Shown: positions 1 to 7,297 of the stretch, one piece after another
Layout: each line of letters starts with the position of its first letter
How positions within the stretch are numbered: position 1 is the stretch's first letter
The notes under the pieces: model-generated
What the model was told of the DNA's origin: nothing
The model's database searches: none
What the model saw: only the letters and a program-made list of their open reading frames with translations
Source: Trichocoleus sp.
Lineage (GTDB): Bacteria > Cyanobacteriota > Cyanobacteriia > Elainellales > Elainellaceae
Direction: 5' to 3'
Assembly: GCA_036702865.1 (NCBI GenBank)
Contig: DATNQD010000059.1
Span: forward strand, 372,001 to 436,000
DNA: 64,000 nt
Program-made: the position numbers and the translations under genes

Positions 1-299
1 CCAGGTAATGCCAGAATTCGCACGCTTAACAGCTCCCTGGGGGATACTCGCTCCACAAAAATTTGGATCGGAAATGGGCAGAGACGACTTACCGCTTGAT
101 AAATCAATCCAGGTTTGGGGATAAGACCTCGCGGTACGTTCGTTTTGGCAATCAGGGGATGCCATGAAACATCAGCTAAATTAACGACCTTGCGCCACAG
201 ATCATCCACTGAGGCAGAACTAATGACTTGATAAGTTCCCACAAGCGGAGGAAAATTACAGAAGTTGAAGTGTACCCACCTAGACCAGAAGCCCAACAT
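1..299 (-). CDS. SRPBCC-family (polyketide cyclase/dehydrase-like) protein, 3' end cut off
   Basis: The first 99 codons of a leftward gene run off the window edge. It starts ATG-TTG-GGC and is preceded by a strong Shine-Dalgarno sequence (GAGGAGG on the minus strand, about 306-312). The visible protein reads like the N-terminal half of the small cyanobacterial SRPBCC proteins: an early strand with the motif GTYQVISSASVDDLW, then a WHPLIAKTNVPRGL stretch, matching the usual order of the START-like fold. SRPBCC proteins bind hydrophobic ligands in a deep cavity; the ligand cannot be told from sequence. Family assignment is from remembered sequence pattern, so moderately sure. Confidence 0.65.
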   Translation of the reverse strand, partial: MLGFWSRWVHFNFCNFPPLVGTYQVISSASVDDLWRKVVNLADVSWHPLIAKTNVPRGLIPKPGLIYQAVSRLCPFPIQIFVERVSPRELLSVRILALP

Positions 300-796
300 C
301 GTTATCCTCCTCAGCCTGTCTCAAGTCTCTTAGAGATAGTCTGCAATGGCTTAAGTCGAGAGCATGGTGTTTGAATTTACCATGTCTATTCTGAGACTAT
401 CCTTCCCGCTATTGTAGTTCAGCGAGAAAGAACACTCGATTCGCTTTGTCAAACGCAAAATTTAGCGGCTTTGTCAGGGAACGATCGCTCAAAATCCTAA
501 CCTTTTATTTCTCGATAGGCATAAAGTTTTTAAGATTTATAACGTTCCAATTCAGTCGTGTCCGTCCTGTCCGGTAGACTAACTGAAGTGTGAAATGTGC
601 AATGAGTTTGATCTAGTCTAGATTCAAGAACTCTACTCTCTCGTTCTCATGGCTTGCTCGTTCTCATTGCTTGGAGAAGTGGCAGTGCACTAAATTTGAA
701 ATTTGCACCAGACACCTGCTCGATCCCAGCCCAATAGATTATCGATCGTCCCCGTCCCAGATTTTGAACTGCTCGTTCTAAAGCATCTTTAGCAAT
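300..796. other. Intergenic region between SRPBCC gene and hemF
   Basis: No convincing ORF. It must hold the divergent promoters of the SRPBCC gene and hemF. The only structure I see is a short tandem direct repeat: TCGTTCTCATGGCTTG at 641-656 and TCGTTCTCATTGCTTG at 658-673, one mismatch, period 17. Confidence 0.5.
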
Positions 797-1843
797 ATGG
801 TGAAATCTTCTGTACCCGATACTTCAACAAATGCCTCGGCTTTCATCCCTCCGGCAGACTCCCGTGAGCGAGTGGGCGCATTTCTCAAACAGTTGCAAGA
901 CCAGATCTGTCAAGGTTTAGAAGCACTGGACGGACAAGCAACATTTCAGCAAGATAGCTGGGAGCGTGAAGAAGGTGGCGGTGGTCGATCGCGCGTCATC
1001 AAAGACGGCGGCATTTTTGAGCAGGGCGGCGTGAACTTCTCAGAAGTTTGGGGTAAAGATCTGCCTCCTTCAATTTTGGTACAGCGTCCGGAAGCGGCAG
1101 GGCATGGGTTTTATGCGACTGGAACCTCCATGGTGCTGCATCCGCGCAACCCTTACATCCCCACCGTTCACCTCAACTACCGCTATTTTGAGGCAGGTCC
1201 AGTTTGGTGGTTTGGCGGCGGCATTGACTTAACGCCTTACTATCCCTTTGTGGAAGATGTCGTTCACTTTCACCGTACTTTGAAAGAAGCCTGCGATCGG
1301 CATCATTCAGACTATTACCCCAACTTCAAACTTTGGTGCGACGAGTATTTTTATCTAAAACACCGTCAGGAAACGCGCGGCGTCGGCGGTATTTTCTTTG
1401 ATTATCAAGATCAGCGCACCAAGCTTTATCACGGTCCTGATGCTAAAGGACTGGCAGCAGCCCATAGTAATGCTCTGGGAGAGATCAAACCACGTAACTG
1501 GGAACAGATTTTTGCTTTTGTTCAAGAATGCGGCAACGCTTTCCTGCCTGCCTATGTGCCGATCGTAGAACGCAGAAAAGATACAGAATATGGCGATCGA
1601 GAGCGACAATTCCAGCTTTATCGTCGGGGTCGCTATGTTGAGTTCAACCTGGTTTACGATCGGGGCACCATTTTTGGCTTACAAACCAACGGACGCACCG
1701 AGTCAATTCTGATGTCTTTGCCGCCGCTGGTGCGCTGGGAATATGGCTATCAGCCTGAACCAAACACCCGCGAAGCTCAACTCTATGAGATTTTCCTCAA
1801 GCCGCAGGACTGGCTGAATTGGCAAGGAGAAGCAATTCAGTAA
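797..1843 (+). CDS. hemF: Oxygen-dependent coproporphyrinogen III oxidase
   Basis: HemF converts coproporphyrinogen III to protoporphyrinogen IX with O2, a step shared by heme and chlorophyll synthesis. The 348-residue protein has the family length. The signature region lies at residues 177-202 ([14 protein letters not shown], then RGVGGIFFD), and the substrate-site stretch [13 protein letters not shown] is at 137-149. The ATG at 797 is the natural start. The gene stands alone, with a divergent SRPBCC gene 500 bp upstream and a STAS gene 211 bp downstream. The radical-SAM alternative, HemN, is not in this window. Assignment is secure. Confidence 0.97.
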   Translation: MVKSSVPDTSTNASAFIPPADSRERVGAFLKQLQDQICQGLEALDGQATFQQDSWEREEGGGGRSRVIKDGGIFEQGGVNFSEVWGKDLPPSILVQRPEAAGHGFYATGTSMVLHPRNPYIPTVHLNYRYFEAGPVWWFGGGIDLTPYYPFVEDVVHFHRTLKEACDRHHSDYYPNFKLWCDEYFYLKHRQETRGVGGIFFDYQDQRTKLYHGPDAKGLAAAHSNALGEIKPRNWEQIFAFVQECGNAFLPAYVPIVERRKDTEYGDRERQFQLYRRGRYVEFNLVYDRGTIFGLQTNGRTESILMSLPPLVRWEYGYQPEPNTREAQLYEIFLKPQDWLNWQGEAIQ

Positions 1844-2054
1844 GAAAGCAAAGACTTGTTGAAGCGGTTGCTTAATAAGGGCTCGGCACTGCTGAGTCCA
1901 TTTTTATTGGGAACCCTAAAGTTACGGATTGTTAAAATGCATCGCGAATCACTAAAAAATCTCATGAAGCAGATGTGCAGAGATTGGGTTTTGTAGGGCA
2001 ATCTAGGGATAAGCACTGACGTAGAGTTGGTGCAGCTATCACAAGCAGGGGAAG

Positions 2055-2426
2055 ATGAGCAACCCAATGGAGCAAGCCACACGCAAGACCCAGGATGGTA
2101 AAACCGTAATCGTTCTAACGCCCACAGGACGCTTAGATATTACAACAGCATGGCAGTTTCGCCTAAAGCTGCAAGAGTGTATTGCGAAAACCAGCCCTCA
2201 TGTCATTGTGAATTTGGGGCAGGTGCATTTTATTGATAGCTCTGGGCTGACGTCTCTAGTTGCCGGAATGCGAGATGCGGATAAGGTAAAGGGCAGCTTT
2301 CGGATTTGTAGCGTCCATCCTGAGGCAAAGCTCGTTTTTGAAGTGACTATGATGGACTCTGTATTTGAAATTTTTGATACAGAGGAAGAAGCTTTGGGCG
2401 GCATTCCCCGCAGCATTGCAACTTAG
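2055..2426 (+). CDS. STAS-domain protein (anti-sigma-factor antagonist type)
   Basis: This 123-residue protein is essentially one STAS domain. It has the strand-turn pattern VIVLTPTGRLDITTAWQF, then the conserved phospho-acceptor loop VNLGQVHFIDSSGLTSL with Ser at the position phosphorylated in SpoIIAA/RsbV-type antagonists. Such proteins bind a partner anti-sigma kinase and are switched by Ser phosphorylation; no kinase or phosphatase partner is encoded nearby. The start at 2055 follows AGGGGAAG, a good ribosome site; a second in-frame ATG lies four codons later. A hairpin-plus-T-run terminator follows at 2484-2503. The function of this particular copy is unknown. Confidence 0.88.
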   Translation: MSNPMEQATRKTQDGKTVIVLTPTGRLDITTAWQFRLKLQECIAKTSPHVIVNLGQVHFIDSSGLTSLVAGMRDADKVKGSFRICSVHPEAKLVFEVTMMDSVFEIFDTEEEALGGIPRSIAT

Positions 2427-2483
2427 CTACATCTATTGGGAAAATTGATTGTGCAAATCAGTTTTTAGGCAAATCGTTCTTGG

Positions 2484-2503
2484 GGAGGCAGAGCCTCCTT
2501 TTT
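2484..2503 (+). terminator. Rho-independent terminator after the STAS gene
   Basis: Perfect 6-bp stem GGAGGC/GCCTCC with an AGA loop, followed by five T residues. It lies 57 bp after the STAS stop codon and in the right orientation. It also separates this unit from convergent psbN. Confidence 0.85.
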
Positions 2504-2542
2504 GCACTGCATAAAAGCTGGAAAGCAATTACTGTATGTATC

Positions 2543-2674
2543 CTAGTCCTCATGGTCTTCGAACGGATCGCTCAGCCCCTTCGATGGAGGACCAAATGAG
2601 GTGTAAATTGCTAGCCCAGTAATACCAACCAGGAATACAGCAATTGTTATGCTAAGAACTGTTGCAGGTTCCAT
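2543..2674 (-). CDS. psbN: Photosystem II assembly protein PsbN
   Basis: A 43-residue ORF starting [20 protein letters not shown] and ending in [11 protein letters not shown], the recognisable PsbN pattern: one N-terminal membrane segment (about residues 5-24), a Gly-Pro-Pro turn, then an acidic tail. PsbN is not a stable PSII subunit; it helps early reaction-centre assembly. It is divergent from psbH with only 80 bp between the two starts, the arrangement common in cyanobacteria, although in plastids psbN lies antisense between psbT and psbH. Stop is TAG at 2543-2545. Very secure despite its size. Confidence 0.95.
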   Translation of the reverse strand: MEPATVLSITIAVFLVGITGLAIYTSFGPPSKGLSDPFEDHED

Positions 2675-2704
2675 ATTTGCAGGGGTCATCAATAGTATTA
2701 TCCT

Positions 2705-2710
2705 TATAAT
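2705..2710 (+). promoter_or_regulatory. Likely -10 box of psbH
   Basis: A perfect TATAAT lies 45 bp upstream of the psbH ATG. No well-spaced -35 box is visible (a TTGCAG sits 22 bp upstream, too far). The motif TTACGGATCGTTAAAAT directly follows at 2712-2728 and has a near copy at 1922-1938 upstream of the STAS gene. Confidence 0.45.
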
Positions 2711-2754
2711 ATTACGGATCGTTAAAATCTTAGAAAACTAAGCAAGGGTCACTC

Positions 2755-2958
2755 ATGGCACAGCGGACTCGGTTGGGAGATATTCTGAAACCCCTAAATT
2801 CTGAATACGGTAAAGTTGCTCCGGGCTGGGGAACGACCTCCCTCATGGCAGTTTTTATGGGGCTGTTCTTCGTCTTCCTGCTCATCATCCTTCAGATCTA
2901 CAACTCCTCCTTGATTCTGGAAGGCGTTAACGTAGACTGGTCAAGCCTGGGTAGCTAA
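2755..2958 (+). CDS. psbH: Photosystem II 10 kDa phosphoprotein-family subunit PsbH
   Basis: PsbH is a single-pass PSII core subunit that stabilises the QB side of the acceptor region. The 67-residue protein has the expected stroma-side N-terminus ([22 protein letters not shown]), one membrane helix (about residues 28-48) and the lumenal tail ending NVDWSSLGS. As in other cyanobacteria, it lacks the plant N-terminal phosphorylated extension. It is divergent from psbN and followed by a strong terminator at 2991-3014, so it is probably a monocistronic transcript. Confidence 0.97.
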   Translation: MAQRTRLGDILKPLNSEYGKVAPGWGTTSLMAVFMGLFFVFLLIILQIYNSSLILEGVNVDWSSLGS

Positions 2959-2990
2959 CTAATCGGCTGATTCCAAGCTTCTTTGAAATG

Positions 2991-3014
2991 TCCCCGGCAT
3001 GTCCGGGGATTTTT
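2991..3014 (+). terminator. Rho-independent terminator of psbH
   Basis: Stem CCCCGG/CCGGGG with a CATGT loop, followed by ATTTTT. It lies 33 bp after the psbH stop codon. Confidence 0.9.
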
Positions 3015-3175
3015 GCAGCAATTTTCGCATTGGTTTAAACTCAAAGTCTTTCACTCAGAATCTGCACTGAGAATTTGCTCATCTGGATCAGGTAGTGGGA
3101 AACTAAACTGGATCTAGCGAAGCAACCCATTCGCAATAATTCGGCTTGTTGAATTCGATCGCCTCAGGAGGAACC

Positions 3176-3493
3176 ATGAATATTTTCGGTATCGGCTTGC
3201 CCGAAATGACCCTGATTTTGATTGTGGCACTGCTTATTTTTGGTCCAAAAAAGCTGCCGGAAATTGGTCGGAGTTTAGGAAAAGCCATTCGCGGTTTTCA
3301 GGAAGCGTCGAAAGAATTTGAGAATGAGTTTAAGAAGGAAGCAGAGCGAATTGAGAAGACCGTTAGTGAACCCATGAAGGCAACGCTAGAAACGCCTAAA
3401 GCCCTCGCTTCAACCCCGAAAGATTCTGCAATTGTGGATGCAACGCTGGCTGAAACGCCTGAAGCAACTGAACAAGAAGCAGCAAATTCTTAA
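3176..3493 (+). CDS. tatA: Twin-arginine translocase subunit TatA/TatE
   Basis: TatA forms the oligomeric element that moves folded proteins across thylakoid and plasma membranes. The 105-residue protein has the short N-terminal membrane helix (IGLPEMTLILIVALLIF), the FGPKKLPEIGRSLGKAIRGF hinge and amphipathic helix, and then an acidic Thr/Ala/Pro tail. I chose ATG 3176 over an upstream in-frame ATG at 3146 because AGGAGG sits just before it and family members begin at this point. It is followed 38 bp later by pth. The tatC partner is not in the window. Confidence 0.93.
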   Translation: MNIFGIGLPEMTLILIVALLIFGPKKLPEIGRSLGKAIRGFQEASKEFENEFKKEAERIEKTVSEPMKATLETPKALASTPKDSAIVDATLAETPEATEQEAANS

Positions 3494-3531
3494 GCGCAAG
3501 CTAACGCGGTTTCATCAATCTGATACCAACT

Positions 3532-4170
3532 ATGACAGCGACTTCTGCCGCTGAGGTGAAGCCTCAGTTAATTGTGGGTTTGGGCAATCCGGGCACAAAG
3601 TATGACCAGACGCGCCATAACATTGGGTTTGAAGCGATCGATTCGCTGTCTCGCGCCTGGAAAATCTCGCTTTCTGAGAATCGGAAGTTTCAGGGCACTT
3701 TCGGCGAGGGTCTGAGTCGGCAGGGTGAGAAAATTCGCTTGCTCAAACCTCAAACCTTTATGAATCTCTCTGGGCAGTCGATTCGAGCCGTTACAGACTG
3801 GTACAAAATTCCGCCGGAAGCAGTGCTGGTGATCTATGACGATCTGGACTTACCGGTCGGTCGGCTGCGGTTGCGGCAAACTGGCTCGGCAGGCGGACAT
3901 AATGGCATGAAATCGACGATCGCTCATCTCAACAGCCAAAATTTTCCGCGTCTTCGCATTGGCATTGGTAACCCCAAAGCTAACGCAAACCCCGATCGTG
4001 AGGTTGTGTCTCATGTGCTGGGCAGGTTTTCGGCAGCAGAAAATCAGGTAATGCGAGAGGTGCTTGATCTGGTTGTGGCAGCGATCGACCTCAGCATTAA
4101 GGATGGCATTCCTAAGGCAATGAGCCTCTACAACAATCGATCGGTTCCACTGGCATCGAATGCATCTTGA
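3532..4170 (+). CDS. pth: Peptidyl-tRNA hydrolase
   Basis: Pth cleaves the ester bond of peptidyl-tRNAs that drop off the ribosome, recycling tRNA. The catalytic set is visible in this 212-residue protein: His29 in the TRHNIGF motif, Asn78 in TFMNLSG, the Asp103/Asp104 pair in IYDDLDLP and Asn124 in GGHNGMKS. About the first ten residues are an extra tail compared with the shortest family members. It lies 38 bp downstream of tatA in the same direction, so the two may be cotranscribed. Assignment is secure. Confidence 0.96.
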   Translation: MTATSAAEVKPQLIVGLGNPGTKYDQTRHNIGFEAIDSLSRAWKISLSENRKFQGTFGEGLSRQGEKIRLLKPQTFMNLSGQSIRAVTDWYKIPPEAVLVIYDDLDLPVGRLRLRQTGSAGGHNGMKSTIAHLNSQNFPRLRIGIGNPKANANPDREVVSHVLGRFSAAENQVMREVLDLVVAAIDLSIKDGIPKAMSLYNNRSVPLASNAS

Positions 4171-4292
4171 GTTTGAGCCGGTCGTTTGAGTTGGTAATGC
4201 GGGCTAGAGAATCAGTAATTGCTGCGCCTTGATGCGCCTGGATTGGTTTTCTGCTCTAATTCCTGCCCCCAATTCTCGCTCACCTGCATCAC

Positions 4293-4317
4293 AAAAAATC
4301 CCCCTAGGTCGGGGGAA
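4293..4317 (-). terminator. Rho-independent terminator of the DUF4912 gene
   Basis: On the minus strand a CCCCC/GGGGG stem with a 6-nt loop is followed by ATTTTTT. It lies about 30 bp beyond the DUF4912 stop codon. It also lies between this gene and convergent pth. Confidence 0.85.
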
Positions 4318-4346
4318 GTGGATAAATTAACAAGCAGATTGATGAA

Positions 4347-5951
4347 CTATTGCGGCAGCCATTCCAATGTGGCTTCTTCTTTTGTATTAGTGCGACGTTC
4401 GGGTGTTTCGCGGTTGAAGGTGAGATGTACCGATCGCGTTTGTTCGCCATCTGCAGCAACTGCCATGATGGGGAAGTCAATGACTCCATCCTGGAAGGAC
4501 ATTTGGAAGCGGAATGTGCCGTCTGGGTTAAGTTGAACTGGACGACCGCCAATGGTTACGGTGGCGTCAGGTTCAGTTGCACCATAAATAATCAGTTCTG
4601 CGTCCGCAACCAGCCAGAATTTGCGTGGACGCATGGGCGACGTTGATATGCCAGCCCCTGACATTCCCATGCCTGATGTGGTGTACATACCGACGCCGGA
4701 TGTCGTGTACATTCCCATGCCTGAAGTGGTGTACATACCAACGCCAGACATGCCAGCAGCGCCTATGCCGACACCAGACATCATGCCAACGCCAGACATA
4801 CCAGCAGCGCCTATACCGACACCGGACATCATGCCAACACCAGACATGCCAGCAGCGCCTATACCGACACCGGACATCATGCCGACGCCAGACATACTAG
4901 CCGCACTCATACCGACACCAGACATCATACCGACGCCAGACATGCCAGCCGCACTCATACCAACACCGGACGTCATGCCGACACCAGACATGCCAGCAGC
5001 GCTCATACCAACACCGGACATGCCAGCGCCCGACATGCCAGTAACGCCTTTACCGACACCAGACATCATACCAACACCTGATTCAGTCGGGGCTGCCCAC
5101 TTGCCTACCCCAGAAGGGAACACATAGGAGCTAATGGTTTCCTCAGGAACCTGATGCACTGACCCGAAGACAGAGCCAGCAACGCGTTGTGCTTCTGCGG
5201 CTTGTGCCATTTCAAAGACACGCTCATAAATCGGACTGGAAAGCGCTGCAATTTGCTTGGCTGGATGGGTGAGTTGCACAAAGGTTTTCCCTGGCAGTTC
5301 TTCTTCCCAGGCAACGGTAATGAACTGATCGTCAACCCAATCGGTTGGGTAGACTGGCGGAATGCGAACAGCGGTTGAACGTGACAGCATTAACCAACGT
5401 CCATCGCTGGTAACGTAGCCGATTTCAATCATGTAGTCTCGATCGCTAACGGGAATGGGCAAGTACCACTCGCGCGCCAGTTCGTCACATTCATACTGCT
5501 GCAAGCTATGAGGACGCTGATACTCGATCGAGATATCGGTGACATCGTAGAAGCGTAACGCGAGACGAATACCGCCCTGCCGCCGAAGCTCCTCTTTGTG
5601 GTCATTGGGGATCTCCCAATAAGCGTAAGCCCACTGCGGATCGCGAGGCATTAGGACAATCTGACTATCGCCATAACCAGAGGGAAGATCTGGCAAACCT
5701 TCATCGACGACTGCTAAGGAAATTCCAGCTCGATCGACCTGTCCAATATCAAATTTTGCTGCTTCCACTTCTTCTTGAGCCTCTAGAGTACGGGATGGGC
5801 TAGGAGCAAATCTTGTACGCTGAATTTCCTGAATTGCGCTCAGAAGCTGGTCTTTTCGCATCCGGCTATAGCGCGAGATGCCAAACTCACTGGCAACCCG
5901 ACGGAGTTGCCGTAAGGTCATTTCATCGAGAGGGGGACGTTCAAGTGACAT
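4347..5951 (-). CDS. DUF4912 protein with SAP/Rho-N-like N-terminus and Gly-Met-Ser tandem repeats
   Basis: This 534-residue protein has four parts. Residues about 8-45 (MTLRQLRRVASEFGISRYSR onward) look like a Rho-N/SAP helical domain. Residues about 90-205 match DUF4912, with the conserved RDPQWAYAYWEIP stretch and a DRDYMIEIGY strand. Residues about 290-425 are a low-complexity repeat built from 16-residue units such as GAAGMSGVGMMSGVGI and three 8-residue MYTTSGxG units. The last 90 residues form a second beta-rich segment (FWLVADAELIIYGATEPDA). No signal peptide is visible. The function of DUF4912 is unknown; the SAP-like part suggests nucleic-acid contact, which is inference. It is divergent from the DUF2993 gene. 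Confidence 0.85.
   Translation of the reverse strand: MSLERPPLDEMTLRQLRRVASEFGISRYSRMRKDQLLSAIQEIQRTRFAPSPSRTLEAQEEVEAAKFDIGQVDRAGISLAVVDEGLPDLPSGYGDSQIVLMPRDPQWAYAYWEIPNDHKEELRRQGGIRLALRFYDVTDISIEYQRPHSLQQYECDELAREWYLPIPVSDRDYMIEIGYVTSDGRWLMLSRSTAVRIPPVYPTDWVDDQFITVAWEEELPGKTFVQLTHPAKQIAALSSPIYERVFEMAQAAEAQRVAGSVFGSVHQVPEETISSYVFPSGVGKWAAPTESGVGMMSGVGKGVTGMSGAGMSGVGMSAAGMSGVGMTSGVGMSAAGMSGVGMMSGVGMSAASMSGVGMMSGVGIGAAGMSGVGMMSGVGIGAAGMSGVGMMSGVGIGAAGMSGVGMYTTSGMGMYTTSGVGMYTTSGMGMSGAGISTSPMRPRKFWLVADAELIIYGATEPDATVTIGGRPVQLNPDGTFRFQMSFQDGVIDFPIMAVAADGEQTRSVHLTFNRETPERRTNTKEEATLEWLPQ
4640..5085 (-). repeat. In-frame 48-bp and 24-bp tandem repeats inside the DUF4912 gene
   Basis: At least five consecutive 48-bp units encode variants of MSAAGMSGVGMMSGVG, with M/I, T/M and G/S exchanges, preceded by shorter degenerate units. 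Three 24-bp units (MYTTSGMG, MYTTSGVG, MYTTSGMG) lie at the C-terminal end. All unit lengths are multiples of three, so the array can grow or shrink without breaking the frame. As a by-product the plus strand stays open as a Pro/Thr/Asp repeat, which I regard as a shadow. Confidence 0.9.
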
Positions 5952-6410
5952 CAGAAGACCTCCAACGGGTAAAAGTGTTGAGTGAACGCCAGCGCAGCGT
6001 TGGTGTTAGAGCAATCTGATCGCCCCAAATTGTCCGATTAAACGATTGCAGCAAGATTTTCTTGCTTCATCAGGATACTTTTGGGATCACGGGGATCAGG
6101 TTATGCCCTTTATAGTGTAGAAAATTGCTTCAAGAATCAAGAGGCTGGATCACCGAATATTAAGGCTTTAACGGAATCATGGGCAAAATAGGGATCGTTA
6201 TGTCAAGACTTCATGACATTCTTTAGGGATTGGGATCAAGATTGGGATCGGCAAATGTTAGGAAGCTATGACATTATTCATGGCTTGTGAAAATCAAAAA
6301 TCTGCATTTGCTCTAGCCGTTCATCCAGACGAAGTGAGCAGGAGCCTGTACATTAAGGATTGCAAACGCATCAGCACTGTTATTTCGAGCAGTAACGGAA
6401 CCGGAGGCAC
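5952..6410. other. Intergenic region between the divergent DUF4912 and DUF2993 genes
   Basis: No gene seen. It is rich in the hexamer GGGATC, with about six copies between 6075 and 6250. It also carries an inverted repeat ATGTCA-N8-TGACAT at 6200-6219. Both divergent promoters must lie here, but I cannot place them. Confidence 0.4.
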
Positions 6411-7178
6411 ATGAATCGTAAGTATGATGACTCTGATACTCGCCATAGCCGTTTGATCAGTCGAGTCCTATCGCCTGCATTGCGCTTGTGGCTCCGTTCG
6501 CAAGTTGAAGCCGTTTCAGATCTGCAATTTCAGATTGTGGGAGCCGATCGCCAACTCCTATCGGGATACATTCCCAAGGTTTTGATCGCGGCTCGAAATG
6601 CGATTTATCAAGGAATTCACTTAAGCCGGGTTGAGGTAACGGGCGAAGAAATTCGCATCAATTTAGGGCAAATCTTACGCGGAAAACCGCTCCAGCTGTT
6701 AGAAGTTGTTCCAGTCGTCGGAGAAATGGTGCTGCACCAACAAGATCTAACTGCCTCTCTGTCAGCGCCTCTAATGGTCACGGCTTTATCTGATCTCCTC
6801 AATCTGCTGCTTCAACCGAGCATCCGCTCAACCCTACCGCCTGAATGGGGAGCAATTTTAAGTCAGGGTTCAATCAGGCTGAACCAACCTCAAATCCAGT
6901 TGGGGCATCAGCAACTGACGTTGGGCGGCAACTTGATGACAGAAGACGATCGAGCGGTGCCGTTTTTGCTCCGAACGGGGATAACCCTTGCTTCTGGCTC
7001 TCAGATTCGGCTCGACCAACCCGAATTAATTGAGCATCTCCATTCCACTCAAGGAGTACCTCTGCCACAGTTGCAGAACTTTGAAATTGATTTAGGTGCA
7101 GAGGTCAGTCTGCAAGAACTCAGAGTTGAGCCAGACCAAATAATTTGTCGCGGACGAATTAATATTGTTCCTACCTGA
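6411..7178 (+). CDS. DUF2993 (LmeA-like) lipid-binding family protein
   Basis: This 255-residue protein has the cyanobacterial DUF2993 pattern: VSDLQFQIVGADRQLLSGYI near residue 40, the long alternating strand-rich centre (VEVTGEEIRINLGQ), and a C-terminal INIVPT strand. No signal peptide is evident, and the start MNRKYDDSDT is hydrophilic. DUF2993 includes the mycobacterial phospholipid-binding protein LmeA, so lipid binding at a membrane face is a reasonable inference, but the cyanobacterial role is not known to me. It is divergent from the DUF4912 gene, and 119 bp separate it from the following amylase gene. Confidence 0.8.
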   Translation: MNRKYDDSDTRHSRLISRVLSPALRLWLRSQVEAVSDLQFQIVGADRQLLSGYIPKVLIAARNAIYQGIHLSRVEVTGEEIRINLGQILRGKPLQLLEVVPVVGEMVLHQQDLTASLSAPLMVTALSDLLNLLLQPSIRSTLPPEWGAILSQGSIRLNQPQIQLGHQQLTLGGNLMTEDDRAVPFLLRTGITLASGSQIRLDQPELIEHLHSTQGVPLPQLQNFEIDLGAEVSLQELRVEPDQIICRGRINIVPT

Positions 7179-7297
7179 TCGATCGCGTCTTAATCGACTA
7201 AAAGTCTGCTAAAAGGCTGTAGTCACTCCGCAAAAATGTCGTTATGTTAAGGCGGAGAAGCGCCAGTCAAGATGCAGATTAATTGATCAGAAAAGAT

